NCBI GenBank assembly: GCA_037953625.1
Contig: CM075650.1
Coordinates: forward strand, 19,039,501-19,103,500
Source: Crotalaria pallida
Taxonomy: Eukaryota; Streptophyta; Magnoliopsida; Fabales; Fabaceae
DNA length: 64,000 nucleotides
Direction: 5' to 3'
The notes beneath the pieces were generated by a model that did no database searches, was not told where the DNA came from, and was given only the letters and a program-made list of their open reading frames with translations. Every line of letters begins with the position of its first letter. Within the stretch, counting starts at the first letter, position 1. Shown piece after piece: positions 32,826-43,518 of this stretch. The translations under genes were made by a program, and so were the position numbers.

Positions 32826-33767
32826 TGGTCTCCCTAATATGATAGGGACAGCACTACGAGAGGTGTCCTCTTCCATATCAAGAATATAAAAATCAGCAGG
32901 AAAGATAAGCTCTTCAACCCGAACCAAGACATCCTCTATCAAACCTGCGGGGTAGGTAGTAGATCTATTTGCCAAATGAATAACCACACCCATAGGTTGA
33001 AGGGGTCCAAGTGAAAGAGACTTGAAAACAGACATAGGCATAACATTAATAGATGCTCCTAAATCTAGCAAAGCATTCTCAAATTTAGTATTACCTATGA
33101 TACAAGGCACAGAGAAAGTTCCAGGATCCTTACACTTTTCAGGAATATGAGGGACGGGTTTACCTATAAGAGCAGAGACATTTCTTCCCATGCTGATCCT
33201 CTCATTGCCCTTGAGCTTCCGTTTGTGTGTGCATAGATCCTTCAAGAACTTTGCATACCTTGGAATTTTCTTGATTGCATCAAGAAGGGGTATGTTGACT
33301 TCCACCTTCCTGAATGTGTCAAGTATCTCTTTGTCAATCTCTTCCATTTTCTTGCTTTGAGTCACCCCCCTTGGTGGGAAAGGAAGAGGAATGGGGGGTG
33401 GTTGTTGGGCAGCAGCAGGTGTTGTGCTTGTGGAAGGCTGAGCTGGATGGGATTTTCTGGTACTTGTGTGCTCACTCTCCTCGACCATTTGGCTCTTCTT
33501 GTTGGTTGAAACTAGATCATCTTTGTTGAGGTCAGATTCTGGTGTGGGTGTGACAATCTGCTGCCCTGACCTTAGACTAATGGCATTCACATTCTGGTTT
33601 GGATTGATCACTGTTTGGGATGGCAACTTGTTAGAATTCTGAGATTGCATAGTGTTGATTGTTGTTGCCATCTGTCCCATCTGATTGGTCAAAGATTGAA
33701 TGGAGGCCTCTTGTCTTTGAATGGATGCTCTAGTTTCCTGTTGGAATTGGAGATTTCGCATGGTCAT
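32826..33767 (-). pseudogene. Athila-type protease region
   Basis: The minus-strand frame begins after a TGA at 33768-33770 that is in frame with gag. It holds a Gln/Pro-rich linker, the conserved stretch RYAKFLKDLCTHKRKL and the aspartic-protease motif LLDLGASINVMP. Here DLGA replaces the usual DSGA, as I recall for Athila. It then reads PIILGRP up to the solo LTR boundary. Confidence 0.85.
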
Positions 33768-33989
33768 TCATTTCATCAGCTCTTCCAATGAAGGCTGCTG
33801 CTCAGTACTAGGAGCTGGTGGTGCAGAATTAGCCTGTTGTTGTCTCTGTTGCTGGACTGGAGGAGGTACATATGGTGGTCTAGAATTGTTCTGAAATTGA
33901 ACCTGTGAAGGTTGCTGCTGATCAGACCATCTCAGGTTGGGATGGTTCCTCCAACCAGGGTTGTATCTGTTGGTAGAGAGATCAAAGTT

Positions 33990-35105
33990 CTATGGCTGCT
34001 GGTTTCTACTGTTGAAGATGTTGGCGGCATATGCCTCAGGTTGGTCAGCACCAGTCGTGGGCTGCTGCTGCACAGAAGGGCATGCATCTGTGGGGTGCTC
34101 AGCGGATGTGCATATGCCACATAATCTAGCAGGCAGAGACAACTTCTTCTGGTTGATGGCCAATTGAGTGACCAAAGTTGTAAGTGAATCTATCTTCTGT
34201 TCAAGCTTCTCAACCTTACCAGAACTTGTGCCAACATCATTCACTCCTCTCACTATGATTGCATCGCTGTTGCCCCTTGCATGGAATTGTTGACAATTGG
34301 AAGCCATCTTCTCAATCTTGACTCTGGCTTCTAAAGGTGTCATGTCTCCTAGGGCACCACCACTTGCAGCATCAAGCATGTTTCTCTCCATGAGGTTGAG
34401 ACCTTCATAGAAATATTGAATAAGCAACTGCTCTGAGATCTGATGGTGGGGGCAGCTCGCACACAGTCTCTTGAATCTCTCCCAATACTCGTAGAGACTT
34501 TCTCCACTTTGTTGCCTGATGCCTGATATATCCTTTCGGATTGCTGTTGTTCTGCATGCAGGGAAGAATTTCTCCAAAAATGCCCTCTTCAGGTCATCCC
34601 AGACTGTGATAGAACCAGGGGCCAGATCGTACAACCAATCCTTGGCTAGCCCCTCTAGGGAGTGTGTGAATGCCTTAAGACAAACATGATCCTCTTGCAC
34701 ATCATGTGGTTTCATAGTAGCACAGACAATATGGAACTGCTTGAGATGTTTATGAGGATCCTCACCTGCAAGACCATTAAACTTGGGCAACAAATGAATT
34801 AGTCCAGACCTTAGCTCATACGGGTCATCGGGATACTGGATGCACAAATCTTCAATAGTGAAATCAGGTGCAGCCAGCTCCCTCAATGTCCTCTCACGTG
34901 GTGGAGGTTGAGCCATATTTTCAGAATAATCAGAATAAGAATCAGAATTTATAGGAATAAAAGAAAAAGAAGCAGACTCACTATGTAAAGACTCAATAGG
35001 CTCACTACCTATGGACTGGTTCCTATTTTGTCTAACTAGTCTGTGATAAGTTCTATCAATTTCAGGGTTATATGGATGAAAGTAGCTTGGGTTGCCCCTA
35101 GTCAT
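33990..35105 (-). pseudogene. Athila-type gag
   Basis: The minus-strand ATG at 35105 opens 371 codons. A basic N-terminus (MTRGNPSYFHPYNPEIDRTY) precedes the Athila gag core: ELRSGLIHLLPKFNGLAGED, then LKAFTHSLEGLAKDWLYDL and FFPACRTTAIRKDI, then YEYWERFKRLCASCPHH. A Cys-rich zinc-knuckle-like CGICTSAEHPTDAC lies near the end. Premature TAG at 33990-33992; the frame continues 74 codons to a second stop (33768-33770). Confidence 0.9.
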
Positions 35106-35808
35106 GTACTGAACAGAACACCATTAAGCATAGCAAACTGTCACTAATATACATGACCAAAATAGGCAACAAAATTTTTTATTTTTTAAAATTTTTTTCT
35201 TTATTTTTTTCAGCACCCTAAAATCATGAAAACATACCACAAAAAGTTTGAGGACAAAATTCAAAAGGGAACCAAGTCAAACAATTAAATCAGAGACCAA
35301 AAACTAAGAAAATAAAACTTGTAAAATAAAAAAGAAATAGTAAAACGGCTTTTTCAGGATCCAGACGAAGGAGTTTTCTGACGAAGTGAGAAAAATCATA
35401 TTATTCAGAAAATTCCCTTCAATTTGATATAAAATTCGTCAAATTCCGAGTTACGGGTCAAAAGTTGCGACGATTTGAAGAAAGTGCTGCTAAAACTTGG
35501 AAAATTTTTCTGGAACTCACAACCAGTGATGATCTGAGTGATCGTGGTGCCTCAAAACCTTTTTATATGATAAAAGTAGTGTGGATATAAATTTTCGTGC
35601 AAAAATTCCACCCACAACTATGTGAACTAGCAACCACAGAATCAATCAAATACACTAATTGCAACAAAATAGCAAAACAGCAAACAGTGCAACTTCAACC
35701 GGTTATCAGAATTGACTACTAGACCCTAAATCAGACACGACACACTATAATAACTATACTAACTACGACACTAACTAACTACTAATGACCTTTGGCAAGA
35801 ACCGATAG
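35106..35808 (-). other. Athila leader between PBS and gag
   Basis: About 700 bp of non-coding minus-strand leader with T-rich and A-rich tracts near 35170-35215. No ORF. Confidence 0.6.
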
Positions 35809-35826
35809 TCCCCGGCAACGGCGCCA
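35809..35826 (-). other. Primer binding site, Asp tRNA type
   Basis: The plus strand reads tccccggcaacggcgcca, which equals the 3' end of plant tRNA-Asp with CCA. It stands five bases inside the 5' LTR edge on the minus strand. Confidence 0.9.
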
Positions 35827-35831
35827 AATTT

Positions 35832-36953
35832 TGATCGAGGTCGTACCCGATACAAATAAAAACAGTTTAAGTATAGTACTAAGAAGTGACTCCTAGGTCG
35901 TCTCCCAAGGAATATCTTATCAAGCAAAAGGTCGAACACATAGTATGCATAGAAAACAGGGGGGGTTTTTTTTGTATTGAATATTGAATAATTGAAATCA
36001 AAACAGAATTAAATCAAAACGAAGAAACAGATAAGGAAAAGCGGATAAACCCCTTTGGCTCGCGTTCACAACTCTATCATCGGTCACAAAAGATCAATTT
36101 CTTTCCTCTTCACTGTCCAACTCGTGAGAATTAAATACTAAGCGAAAATTCAATTCTCACCCCAAAACCCAAACCTCTAATTAAGCATTAAAAGCCAAAG
36201 CATGGAGTTTTTACGAGTTTGCATAAATTAAGCATTCATACACATGGATTATCTCTATATAATGGAACTAAGCGAACCATAACATATCAATAAGCATGAA
36301 AACAGTGAATAAAAACGAAATAGCATTAAGAACAAAACCTCAAGAGTATGTGATACATTACCAAAGGGATTTAACCTAAGAGTTTAGCCTTCCATGAAGA
36401 AGAAAAAAACCAAAAACGTGTAGAAAGGGAAGAAAGAGAAACCCTAGCAGCCTCCACAAGCTTGGAGAGCAAAACTAAGCCTTCTCTATGAGAGAGAATG
36501 TAAAAAACGTGAATGGAAGCTCTCCCAAGGGTTTACACGAATCTGGCTTTTTAAATCACAAAACGGGCCTAAATCATGGGCCCAAATCCTAAGGAAAGCT
36601 TATCTCTAAATTAAGTCTAAAAATATCCTATAGATAAAATCTAAATCTTAAAAGATATAACTAAATCTCAACTAATCCTAAAGATAGATTACAATCTTCA
36701 CTTCATCATATATCTTCTCTTCCAAAATTAAATCTTCATTCCCAAAATGTCCAAAAAGCCCTTGTGCCAAATATGACCTGAAAATAGAAATAGAATTAAT
36801 TAGGCTAAATAATCCCAAATTAAACAATATTCAGAATAATAGTCCAATAAACTCTAAATCACTAAATCAAGCTAAACAATGTCAAATAGGCAACAAGTAT
36901 CAATATTAGGAGTAAAATAATGCAAGGAAAAATAGGAAATAAAATGCTCATCA
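35832..36953 (-). repeat. 5' LTR of the Athila element
   Basis: 1122 bp, the same length as the 3' LTR. Differences noticed: ggtcgt versus ggccgt, a shift in the G/T run, gcgaaaattc versus gcaaaaattc, atatca versus atatta, gaatctgg versus gaatttgg, and caatatt versus caataat. Confidence 0.95.
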
Positions 36954-36958
36954 ACAAC

Positions 36959-37922
36959 ACCATCGAATTTTAAGCGTTCGTTTTTATCATTATACAAAGA
37001 TAATTAGTCTAATTATCTGGAACAATGTCACTCAAACGCCACCACCCCTCCTTGACCAGCCACCAGGTTGGCCGTGATACGAAATTAACGAGTCTTAAAC
37101 TAAGATCTTAACTTCGAAGGCATGTACATTACGCAACCCCTATTTCCCTAACAATCTTGGGGATGGCGGATATCGAGTCCCATTCCAGGCTAGGAATTGC
37201 CGGCACTCGTGTTGCTATAAAAATATATGATAACATCTTGCCCATCTTGGCTAAGTTGATCACCCAAGACACAGATGAAGAGGGATAGCAAAGAAGAAGA
37301 AGAAGAAGAAGAAGAAGAAGAAGAAGAAGAAGAAGAAGAAGAAGAAGAAGAAGAAAGAAGAGAAAGAATGACATCTCGCCTATAAGCCGATCATCCAAGA
37401 CACAAATGAAGAAGAAGAAATGGATACTATGAAGAGCAAGAAGATGGGCATAAAGAAAGAGAATACTGAATTTAAGTCTTGGAAGAAGGAAAAGGAAAAC
37501 GTAAAGATTTCATTTTCACCAAGTCCTACACAAAGTTTAAGCCAAAGCATCCAAGACATCCTAGACATTCCGGATAAAATAATAATTTTAATACTATGGT
37601 TGGCACAAACTTTGGCCATCATGGACAGCTTGGAAGTCCTAGACATCATGGGTCCATGAATTTATTAAACTTGTCCCAAATAAAATTACCTTGGACATCC
37701 AAGTAAATATGGTCAGGTCGCCTCGCCCAGCATGGAAGTTTCGACCAACCCGGTCCGATCATTCTTCATCTAAGAAGCGTGGAGTCCGTCCACCACATCC
37801 CGTTTACCTTGGTAAAGGTGATCACCAACGGCAAAATAAAATTCTATTCACCTTGGTTGGCCCGTCATCCAACTACTAGACCCACCGCCTTGTCTATGAC
37901 ATGACACTAGCTCGGGGGCAAC
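36959..37922 (+). other. 3' internal part of the Tat-like element
   Basis: Non-coding. It includes the GAA microsatellite, several ttggcc/ggttggccg strings and, directly before the LTR, the polypurine tract ctcgggggcaac (37911-37922). Confidence 0.7.
37295..37356. repeat. (AAG)n microsatellite
   Basis: About twenty AAG units. On the minus strand it translates as poly-Leu, which is not a gene. Confidence 0.95.
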
Positions 37923-38004
37923 TGTTGTGGACATGTGACTAAGCCAAGTTGACCAGGTTAACCAAGTTGGCCATGCTGACTAAAACGAACAAGATAACCA
38001 TGTT
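37923..38004 (+). repeat. 3' LTR of the Tat-like element, first piece
   Basis: It matches the start of the 5' LTR (TGTTGTGGAC...) up to the LTR E insertion. The last five bases ATGTT are the target duplication of E. Confidence 0.9.
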
Positions 38005-38367
38005 TGTAACATCCCTCATTTTCATAAAAAGAATAAATAATTATTTTATTATTGAAAATTATTTTAAGGGAAACATTTTGGAAAAAAAATAAATTAAAAG
38101 GAAGCATATTTTGGAAATAAAATAGCTTTGGCAAGGAAAGATTTAAATGAAACATGTAAAAAGTATTATTTTAGTAAAATAGCATACAAAGATCAGGCAA
38201 TATCTCCTTCGTTAACCGTTGGATCTTGCTCAAATTTGTAGACAAGGTTCCTAACCTTTTAATCTTAACATCCAACAGTGGATTGTTTTTTGTGAAGTAA
38301 ATCTTTTAAAATAAATTTTTCTGTGAAACATTTATTTAATAGTATATTTTGGGATTTTTAAAAGTGT

Positions 38368-38399
38368 TTAACCATTTAAGTCATCATTTAACCGGTTAA
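38368..38399 (+). promoter_or_regulatory. Palindrome pair 1, LTR E
   Basis: ttaaccattt (38368, half decayed) and TTAACCGGTTAA (38388) lie 20 bp apart, about 195 bp upstream of the TATA box. Confidence 0.6.
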
Positions 38400-38592
38400 A
38401 GACATCAGATATGCAGAAAAAACAAGTCGGTTTAGCTCGAAAATTCGAGATAAAAAAGTGGATTCTCTTTCCTTAAGCCACATAACACCCAATAACACCT
38501 CAAGACAAGTGTGTGGTGTAGAAGAAGGAAGGGTAGCATGTGTAGCTCACCCTTATCTCATCCTTGCACCATCTCATGTCTCTTTCCCTTTC

Positions 38593-38600
38593 TATAAATA
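38593..38600 (+). promoter_or_regulatory. TATA box of LTR E
   Basis: TATAAATA, about 590 bp into the LTR. Confidence 0.65.
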
Positions 38601-39478
38601 TAGGTTTTTGGGGCTGAGCTATTGCAAGAATTTCCCCTCTGTTTTCCATACCAAAACTCTATCAAAATACACTCTTGATTCGTGCATATAGTTTGATTTG
38701 AGTTATTGCACATAAAACTCATGATTAGTGAGTGAAAAGCTTGAGAACTGTGACACCCTTTTCCCAATAACAGTAAATACTATAATTATTAAGTATTACT
38801 TTCAAATATATGGACTTGTGAGTATTAAGAAAATATGAAAGTGAAATTTTTCTTTTTAAAGCGGGTGCACAAATCAACACTTGGAATTCTCGGAGAATAA
38901 ACTCTACAGAATTTCAAAACAGTTGTATCGAATTCGGCGATTTCTAAAACCTTTTCAAAAGTTAGGTAACATTCGTCTTTTGGAATCGTATTTATATCAT
39001 AGAGAATAACTGAAGCTACCCTTTCTTTATTTCATAGAACTGATACCATCGAATAGTTTTCACAACCGAACTCTCAAATAGGTTAAATCAGAGTAAGCGG
39101 AAATTATCGGACTATGCCATGGATAGGAATATAAACATAGGTTTTATATATAGGAAAGTCATAAGTACATAGCCCAATATCAGAGTCTCCAAGTTCCAAA
39201 ATATACAAGTCCATAAACAGATCTACATAGCAGTGTAACCAAAACCCTAGAGTACTCCAAAAGTATATCTACAACATATATACGTAACCAAAATATAACT
39301 CTAAGGGTGGTCACGTAGATCTGACAGCATCATATGTAGTAGTAGTGATAGCAGTAGTCTCCATGAAGCAAAAGTAGTAAGGTAGTAGCATCATCATCAA
39401 CACAGCAGCAGCAAGATCTCCTCCACAGCATCCACACATCGGACCCTCTGATCCTCATCACATACCCTATGCACATAC

Positions 39479-39949
39479 CTAGGGATCATCGTCCCTCCAA
39501 TCATTCCCAGTAGAATGCACGACAGGCTCGCTCCCACTATCGTCCTCCACCGGATCCTCCTCGATCTCATCCGAAGGAGAGTGTACCCTACCACTGGGTA
39601 CCGGGTCAGGTGATGGTGATACCCTGACTGGGCTCCTCGGATCAGAAGGGGGAGTCTCCTCGCGGACGATTCTCGAGGTAAAAGGGTGAGAGCGGGTAGG
39701 TCGAAAATGAAAGCTGTGATAAGAGCGAGCTGGTCGCATGGGAGGTGGTCCATGGGAAGTATAAAACGGGGGTACGTGCATAGTGTATATGATGGGAATC
39801 CTAAACCTACGAGGACGGAATCGAATCAACAGGTTCGGGTGGTAGAAGGTAATCTCTACCTCTCCCTCGAACACCGCGCGATGGTCCTCATAGATCCATG
39901 TGCCACTAGGGAGTGGCTGGATCTCGATGCAAGCAATGTAACGAGACAT
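39479..39949 (-). CDS. 156-codon ORF inside LTR RB, unknown product
   Basis: The minus-strand ATG at 39949 stands three bases after a pyrimidine-rich, splice-acceptor-like ccctatgcccttgtag. The frame runs 156 codons to 39479. The N-terminal half has a mixed, globular-like composition (RYIACIEIQPLPSGTWIYED, then a basic RFRPRRFRIP stretch). The C-terminal half is rich in Pro, Ser, Arg and then Asp/Glu. I recognise no family. LTR C has the same acceptor-like sequence at 57229 but no such ORF. It may be chance in a GC-richer part of the LTR; the position after a possible intron is the only reason to keep it. Confidence 0.25.
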   Translation of the reverse strand: MSRYIACIEIQPLPSGTWIYEDHRAVFEGEVEITFYHPNLLIRFRPRRFRIPIIYTMHVPPFYTSHGPPPMRPARSYHSFHFRPTRSHPFTSRIVREETPPSDPRSPVRVSPSPDPVPSGRVHSPSDEIEEDPVEDDSGSEPVVHSTGNDWRDDDP

Positions 39950-40194
39950 CACCTACAAGGGCATAGGGGTAAGCAATTCTATACACATAATCAACAGAGA
40001 ATAAATTATATAATGTGAGTATGTAAATATGCAATTATAAATAACAATCATATTTAGCACTTAGCAAGTATTGAATGCAAGTAGGATGCTCACACTTGTT
40101 TCATTTATCATAATTAATGCAAATGACTGGCATGATGCATGAATTTAGCTCTCAAGCCTATCTCCATCATTCCATGTCACTCTCTGACGTCCAT

Positions 40195-40440
40195 CCCTGA
40201 CAACCCAGCACTCAACAGTGCATTGTATTCCTAGGTATACAACAATTCGTACATTCACCTAGAATGTACACGACAAGCTTGGAATCCATGCCACCCGAGC
40301 ATATCCCGTCATCCAAACGGACCGTCATCCAAACGGTATAACCATATCGGCATCCACTCAGCCGACCACGTCAACGACGTGTCATCAAGCAAGCGTATTG
40401 GCACTCCCAGAGGCCCTCCACATGTTTACCAAAAACATGA
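40195..40440 (-). repeat. Hairpin array, LTR RB
   Basis: Small hairpins, read on the plus strand: TTGTAT-tcctaggt-ATACAA, GTACAT-tcacctaga-ATGTAC, CCGT-catccaa-ACGG twice, CGG-catccactcag-CCG and CACGT-caacg-ACGTG. Arms differ and pairing is kept. Confidence 0.75.
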
Positions 40441-40682
40441 TATACGTCCTACCATCCAAACTCAAGAATGAATGCATTACTTTACTTAAAGGGGAATTGA
40501 TTGATGTTTTGTCCTTTTATTAATACATTACGTGCCTCCCGAGCAACGTGTCATTATTCAAATAAAAACATCATGACGTCAATCAATTTCCTTTAATTCC
40601 AAGATCACTTGGTTTATTGTCCTTTAAGTGTTACAAAATAACTTAGAATTGAAAATGGTATTTTTCAATATATGACTAAAAA

Positions 40683-40821
40683 TACTAGAGTGTTTTCCAT
40701 AATACTCGAGTAATTCATCAGTTTCCAGATTTTACTCGAGTAGTTCATAATTATACTCGAGTCGTTCATGTCTTTTTAGAGATTTAAGTTTTCAGATCTT
40801 CATAAATATACTCAAGTAATT
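40683..40821. promoter_or_regulatory. ACTCGAGT palindromes, LTR RB inner cluster
   Basis: tactagagtg (40683) and TACTCGAGTA (40703) are 20 bp apart; TACTCGAGTA (40733) and TACTCGAGTC (40754) are 21 bp apart; tactcaagta (40809) is 20 bp from the next copy at 48162 once D and one duplication are removed. The cluster continues at 48162-48345. Confidence 0.65.
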
Positions 40822-41185
40822 TGTAACATCCTAAACCTTATTTTAAATGAAATTATTATTAAAAACCTAGGAAAATTTTGAAATAATGACTTAACAAATT
40901 TTGGTGGATAGGTGAGTGGTAAATATAAGTCCTAGGGGTTGTATAGAAGGTAGTTGTGGCTTCGGGCAAAGTCATATAATCGAAATCGGGAGTTAAATCG
41001 GCGTTTTCGATGTTAGAGATCGACCGAAAAGAGAAAATTAGAAATTTATTATAGGATGCTAAGAAAATAAATTCCACCGTTGGATATGAAGTTTATGGGG
41101 TGAAGAAGCTTGTCTAAAAATTTGGACCCGATCCGACGGTTAACGAAAAAGTTACGGCGAATCGAAGGTTGAAAACCCTGATTCC

Positions 41186-41285
41186 CGCCCAGGCGCACCA
41201 GCCATGCGCCCAGGCGGGTGCACTATTCATTGGTGCACCAACCAGTGAAAAACCCGCCCAGGCGAGGCACCATTTCGCCCAGGCG
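41186..41285 (+). promoter_or_regulatory. CGCCCAGGCG pairs, D 5' LTR
   Basis: Copies at 41186 and 41207, and at 41255 and 41276, both pairs 21 bp apart, with the palindrome TGGTGCACCA (41231) between them. The 3' LTR has 45427/45448 and 45496/45517, again 21 bp apart. Confidence 0.65.
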
Positions 41286-41777
41286 AGCCGCACCACGCAC
41301 CAGCCGCACCAGATTCGCGTCTTGGCGCGCCAAACTCACACCTGACCGCACCAGTTCACGCATCAGATGCACCAGCAGCACCAGCTGGTGCCAGGACTCG
41401 CCCAAGCGAGCGCGACCAGCAGCACCAGATCTGGTGCGTTGGATTAAAACTTGGGGGCCAAGTTGTGGCCTCTTGGCCACACGATTTCCTCAGCTGATTG
41501 AAAGGCAAAGACAACATCAAAAACACAACACTCCTTCATCCTTCATCACCATCATCAACCCACCATCTCCATCAATTCTCTCAAGCTCCAAGAGCACTCC
41601 ATCACTGTTCATCATCAAACACTTGATTTTGGGCATCTCAAACCCAAAACCAACAAAACCCCATCAAGCCTTGCACCATGGGAGTGGGTTGAAGCCTCAT
41701 TCTCTTCCTCCTTCCTCCACACGATTTGCTCCCTCCTTCCTTCTTCTTGGATTTTTCAATTTTCATCATCACTTGGG

Positions 41778-43518
41778 GTAAGTTAGCTTCATGCCATATG
41801 CTCATTTCCTTTCCATTCCAACTCTCCTTAGTTCATAAATTTGGTTCTAAAACCCTTAGGGGTCTTGCACTCATGGATATGTAGGGTTTTGGTTCCATGC
41901 CTTCCAACTCAAACCAAGTCAAGGACAAGGAACTCACACACCAAGGATCCAAGAGCTAGGACTTGAGATTCATCATCACCTCTTAAGAAGGTAAGAGGGT
42001 TCGTATTACCTTAGCTTAGGAAGTAGATTCTCTTTAGTTATAGTGATGGCTAGGGGTAGAGAGGGAGTATGGCACAAAAACCTTAGGGTATTTGATAATG
42101 AAAATAAAGGAAATAATTAGAGGAGAATAGAAAGAGTAACTAGTGCAATGTGTGAGAACAAATACATAAATGATGATGGTTAGAAAAGGAATGATGGACT
42201 AAGTAGATATGTAATTGGAGAGAAATGAGAATAACTAATTGACAAATCATAAGAAAGTTATAAAGGAAATTAAGAGTGGATAATAGAGCGAAAATAATTA
42301 GAGACTCGTTGTAAGCTTGAAAAGATATGGAAATTGTGGAAGGAATGAAATATTATATTATTGGGATAACCAAGAGATAGGTAAAGAAAAGGGAAAATGT
42401 TAGTGATAGACTTGTTTTAATTTGGGAGGATGATGGGCAATGAATATGGAAAATATAGAGATAAGTGTGCTAAGTGAAAGGGATGTTTGTTTTAGATAAT
42501 GACTTGAGTTGAATAATGGAAGTGAAAGGAAATTAGATAATAAATGGATTAGTAATGAGTGTAATAATTGGACAATGGGAAATTATATTGTTAATGTGAG
42601 AAAGGCCCACCTATTTAGGTGTGGATATAGGAATGTGAAAAGGTGAGTTTAGGTATAATGACCCTCCCAAAGGGAGTGTGACTATACTAACGAATAGGAA
42701 GGACCCTTCCAAATGGAAGTGAGAATAGGCGTAATTTAAGAATGACCCTCCGAAAGAAGTGGATATTATTTTCATGACCCTCCGAAAGGAGTTGATATTA
42801 TTTTCAGGACCCTCCGAAAGGAGTGGATATTATTTTCACGACCCTCCGAAAGGAGTGGATATTATTATAATGAGCCTCCCTAAGTGGAGTTGGATAATGA
42901 CCCTCCAAAAGGAGTATGGATATAATGACCCTCCCTAATAGGAGTGTGAATATACATAAATGGACCCTCCATAACGGAGCGTGTATATGTAAATGGACCC
43001 TCCATAACGGAGCGTGTATATGTAAATGGACCCTCCATAACGGAGCGTGTATATAAATGGACCCTCCATAACGGAGCGTGTATATAAATGGACCCTCCCT
43101 AACGGAGCGTGTATATAAATGGACCCTCCATAACGGAGTGTGTATAGAATAGGACCATCCACAATGGAGAGTGAATTATAGACCCTCCCGTAGGGAGTGT
43201 GACTAAATATAATTAGGACCCGCCAATATGGTGTGCGTAAATGTAATTAGGACCCGCCCTCGTGGTGAGCGAACAAATGATAATAGGACCCACCGAAAGG
43301 TGAGCGAAGAATAGAAAGGAATGGAAAGTCTAGAAAGGCATAGGGAAAATATGTAACTGAAGTCATAAGGAAATGTTGAGCTGTATAAAAGGAAAGTGAG
43401 GTAGTATATGATTTGGATAGTATGGTGTAGGGTAGGTCCTTGGTTTATTACTATGCTTTTGTAGAAACTATATTTCTAAGTTCTGTGTAATGCTACCCTT
43501 CTTGATATATTTTTACAG
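41778..43518 (+). other. Candidate LTR leader intron, element D
   Basis: Strong donor-like gggGTAAGT at 41778, and acceptor-like gatatatttttacAG/gtg at 43517-43518. The hairpin array lies inside. The 3' LTR has the same sites. Not supported by transcripts. Confidence 0.3.
42640..43310 (+). repeat. Hairpin array, D 5' LTR
   Basis: About twenty units of 25-40 bp: CTCCC-aaa-GGGAG, CTTCC-aaat-GGAAG, CTCC-gaaa-GGAG (a GNRA-type loop), CTCC-ataac-GGAG and CACC-gaaa-GGTG. Open frames across it are only translations of the repeat. Confidence 0.9.

Larger units (their letters stand above)
25806..36953 (-). mobile_element. Athila-type Ty3/gypsy retrotransposon
   Basis: 11,148 bp, minus strand. Two 1122-bp LTRs differ at about seven positions by eye, and the target duplication ACAAC is perfect (25801-25805 and 36954-36958). 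The PBS matches Asp tRNA, and gag, protease, RT/RNase H and integrase stand in Athila order. A third, divergent LTR is inserted in the polyprotein. Three in-frame stops and a frameshift make it non-coding. No env-like ORF is present between integrase and 3' LTR, unlike many Athila elements. It lies in the Tat-like element. Confidence 0.95.

Noticed and set aside
37129..37398. Minus-strand frame with a poly-Leu stretch
   Set aside because: It is the translation of the AAG microsatellite.
41218..41781. 187-codon plus-strand frame, also at 45459-46022
   Set aside because: It lies in the LTR leader of D and is present twice only because the LTR is duplicated. Composition is Ser/Pro/Arg/His-rich with no domain, and it ends at the donor-like site.
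42935..43162. Minus-strand frames through the D array (also 47039-47374)
   Set aside because: The peptide is a direct translation of the hairpin repeat (GGSIYIYTLRY), not a protein.
42640..43310. Hammerhead ribozyme / retrozyme in the GAAA-loop hairpins
   Set aside because: I found no CUGAUGA core next to the hairpins; the GAAA is a loop, not the conserved hammerhead segment.
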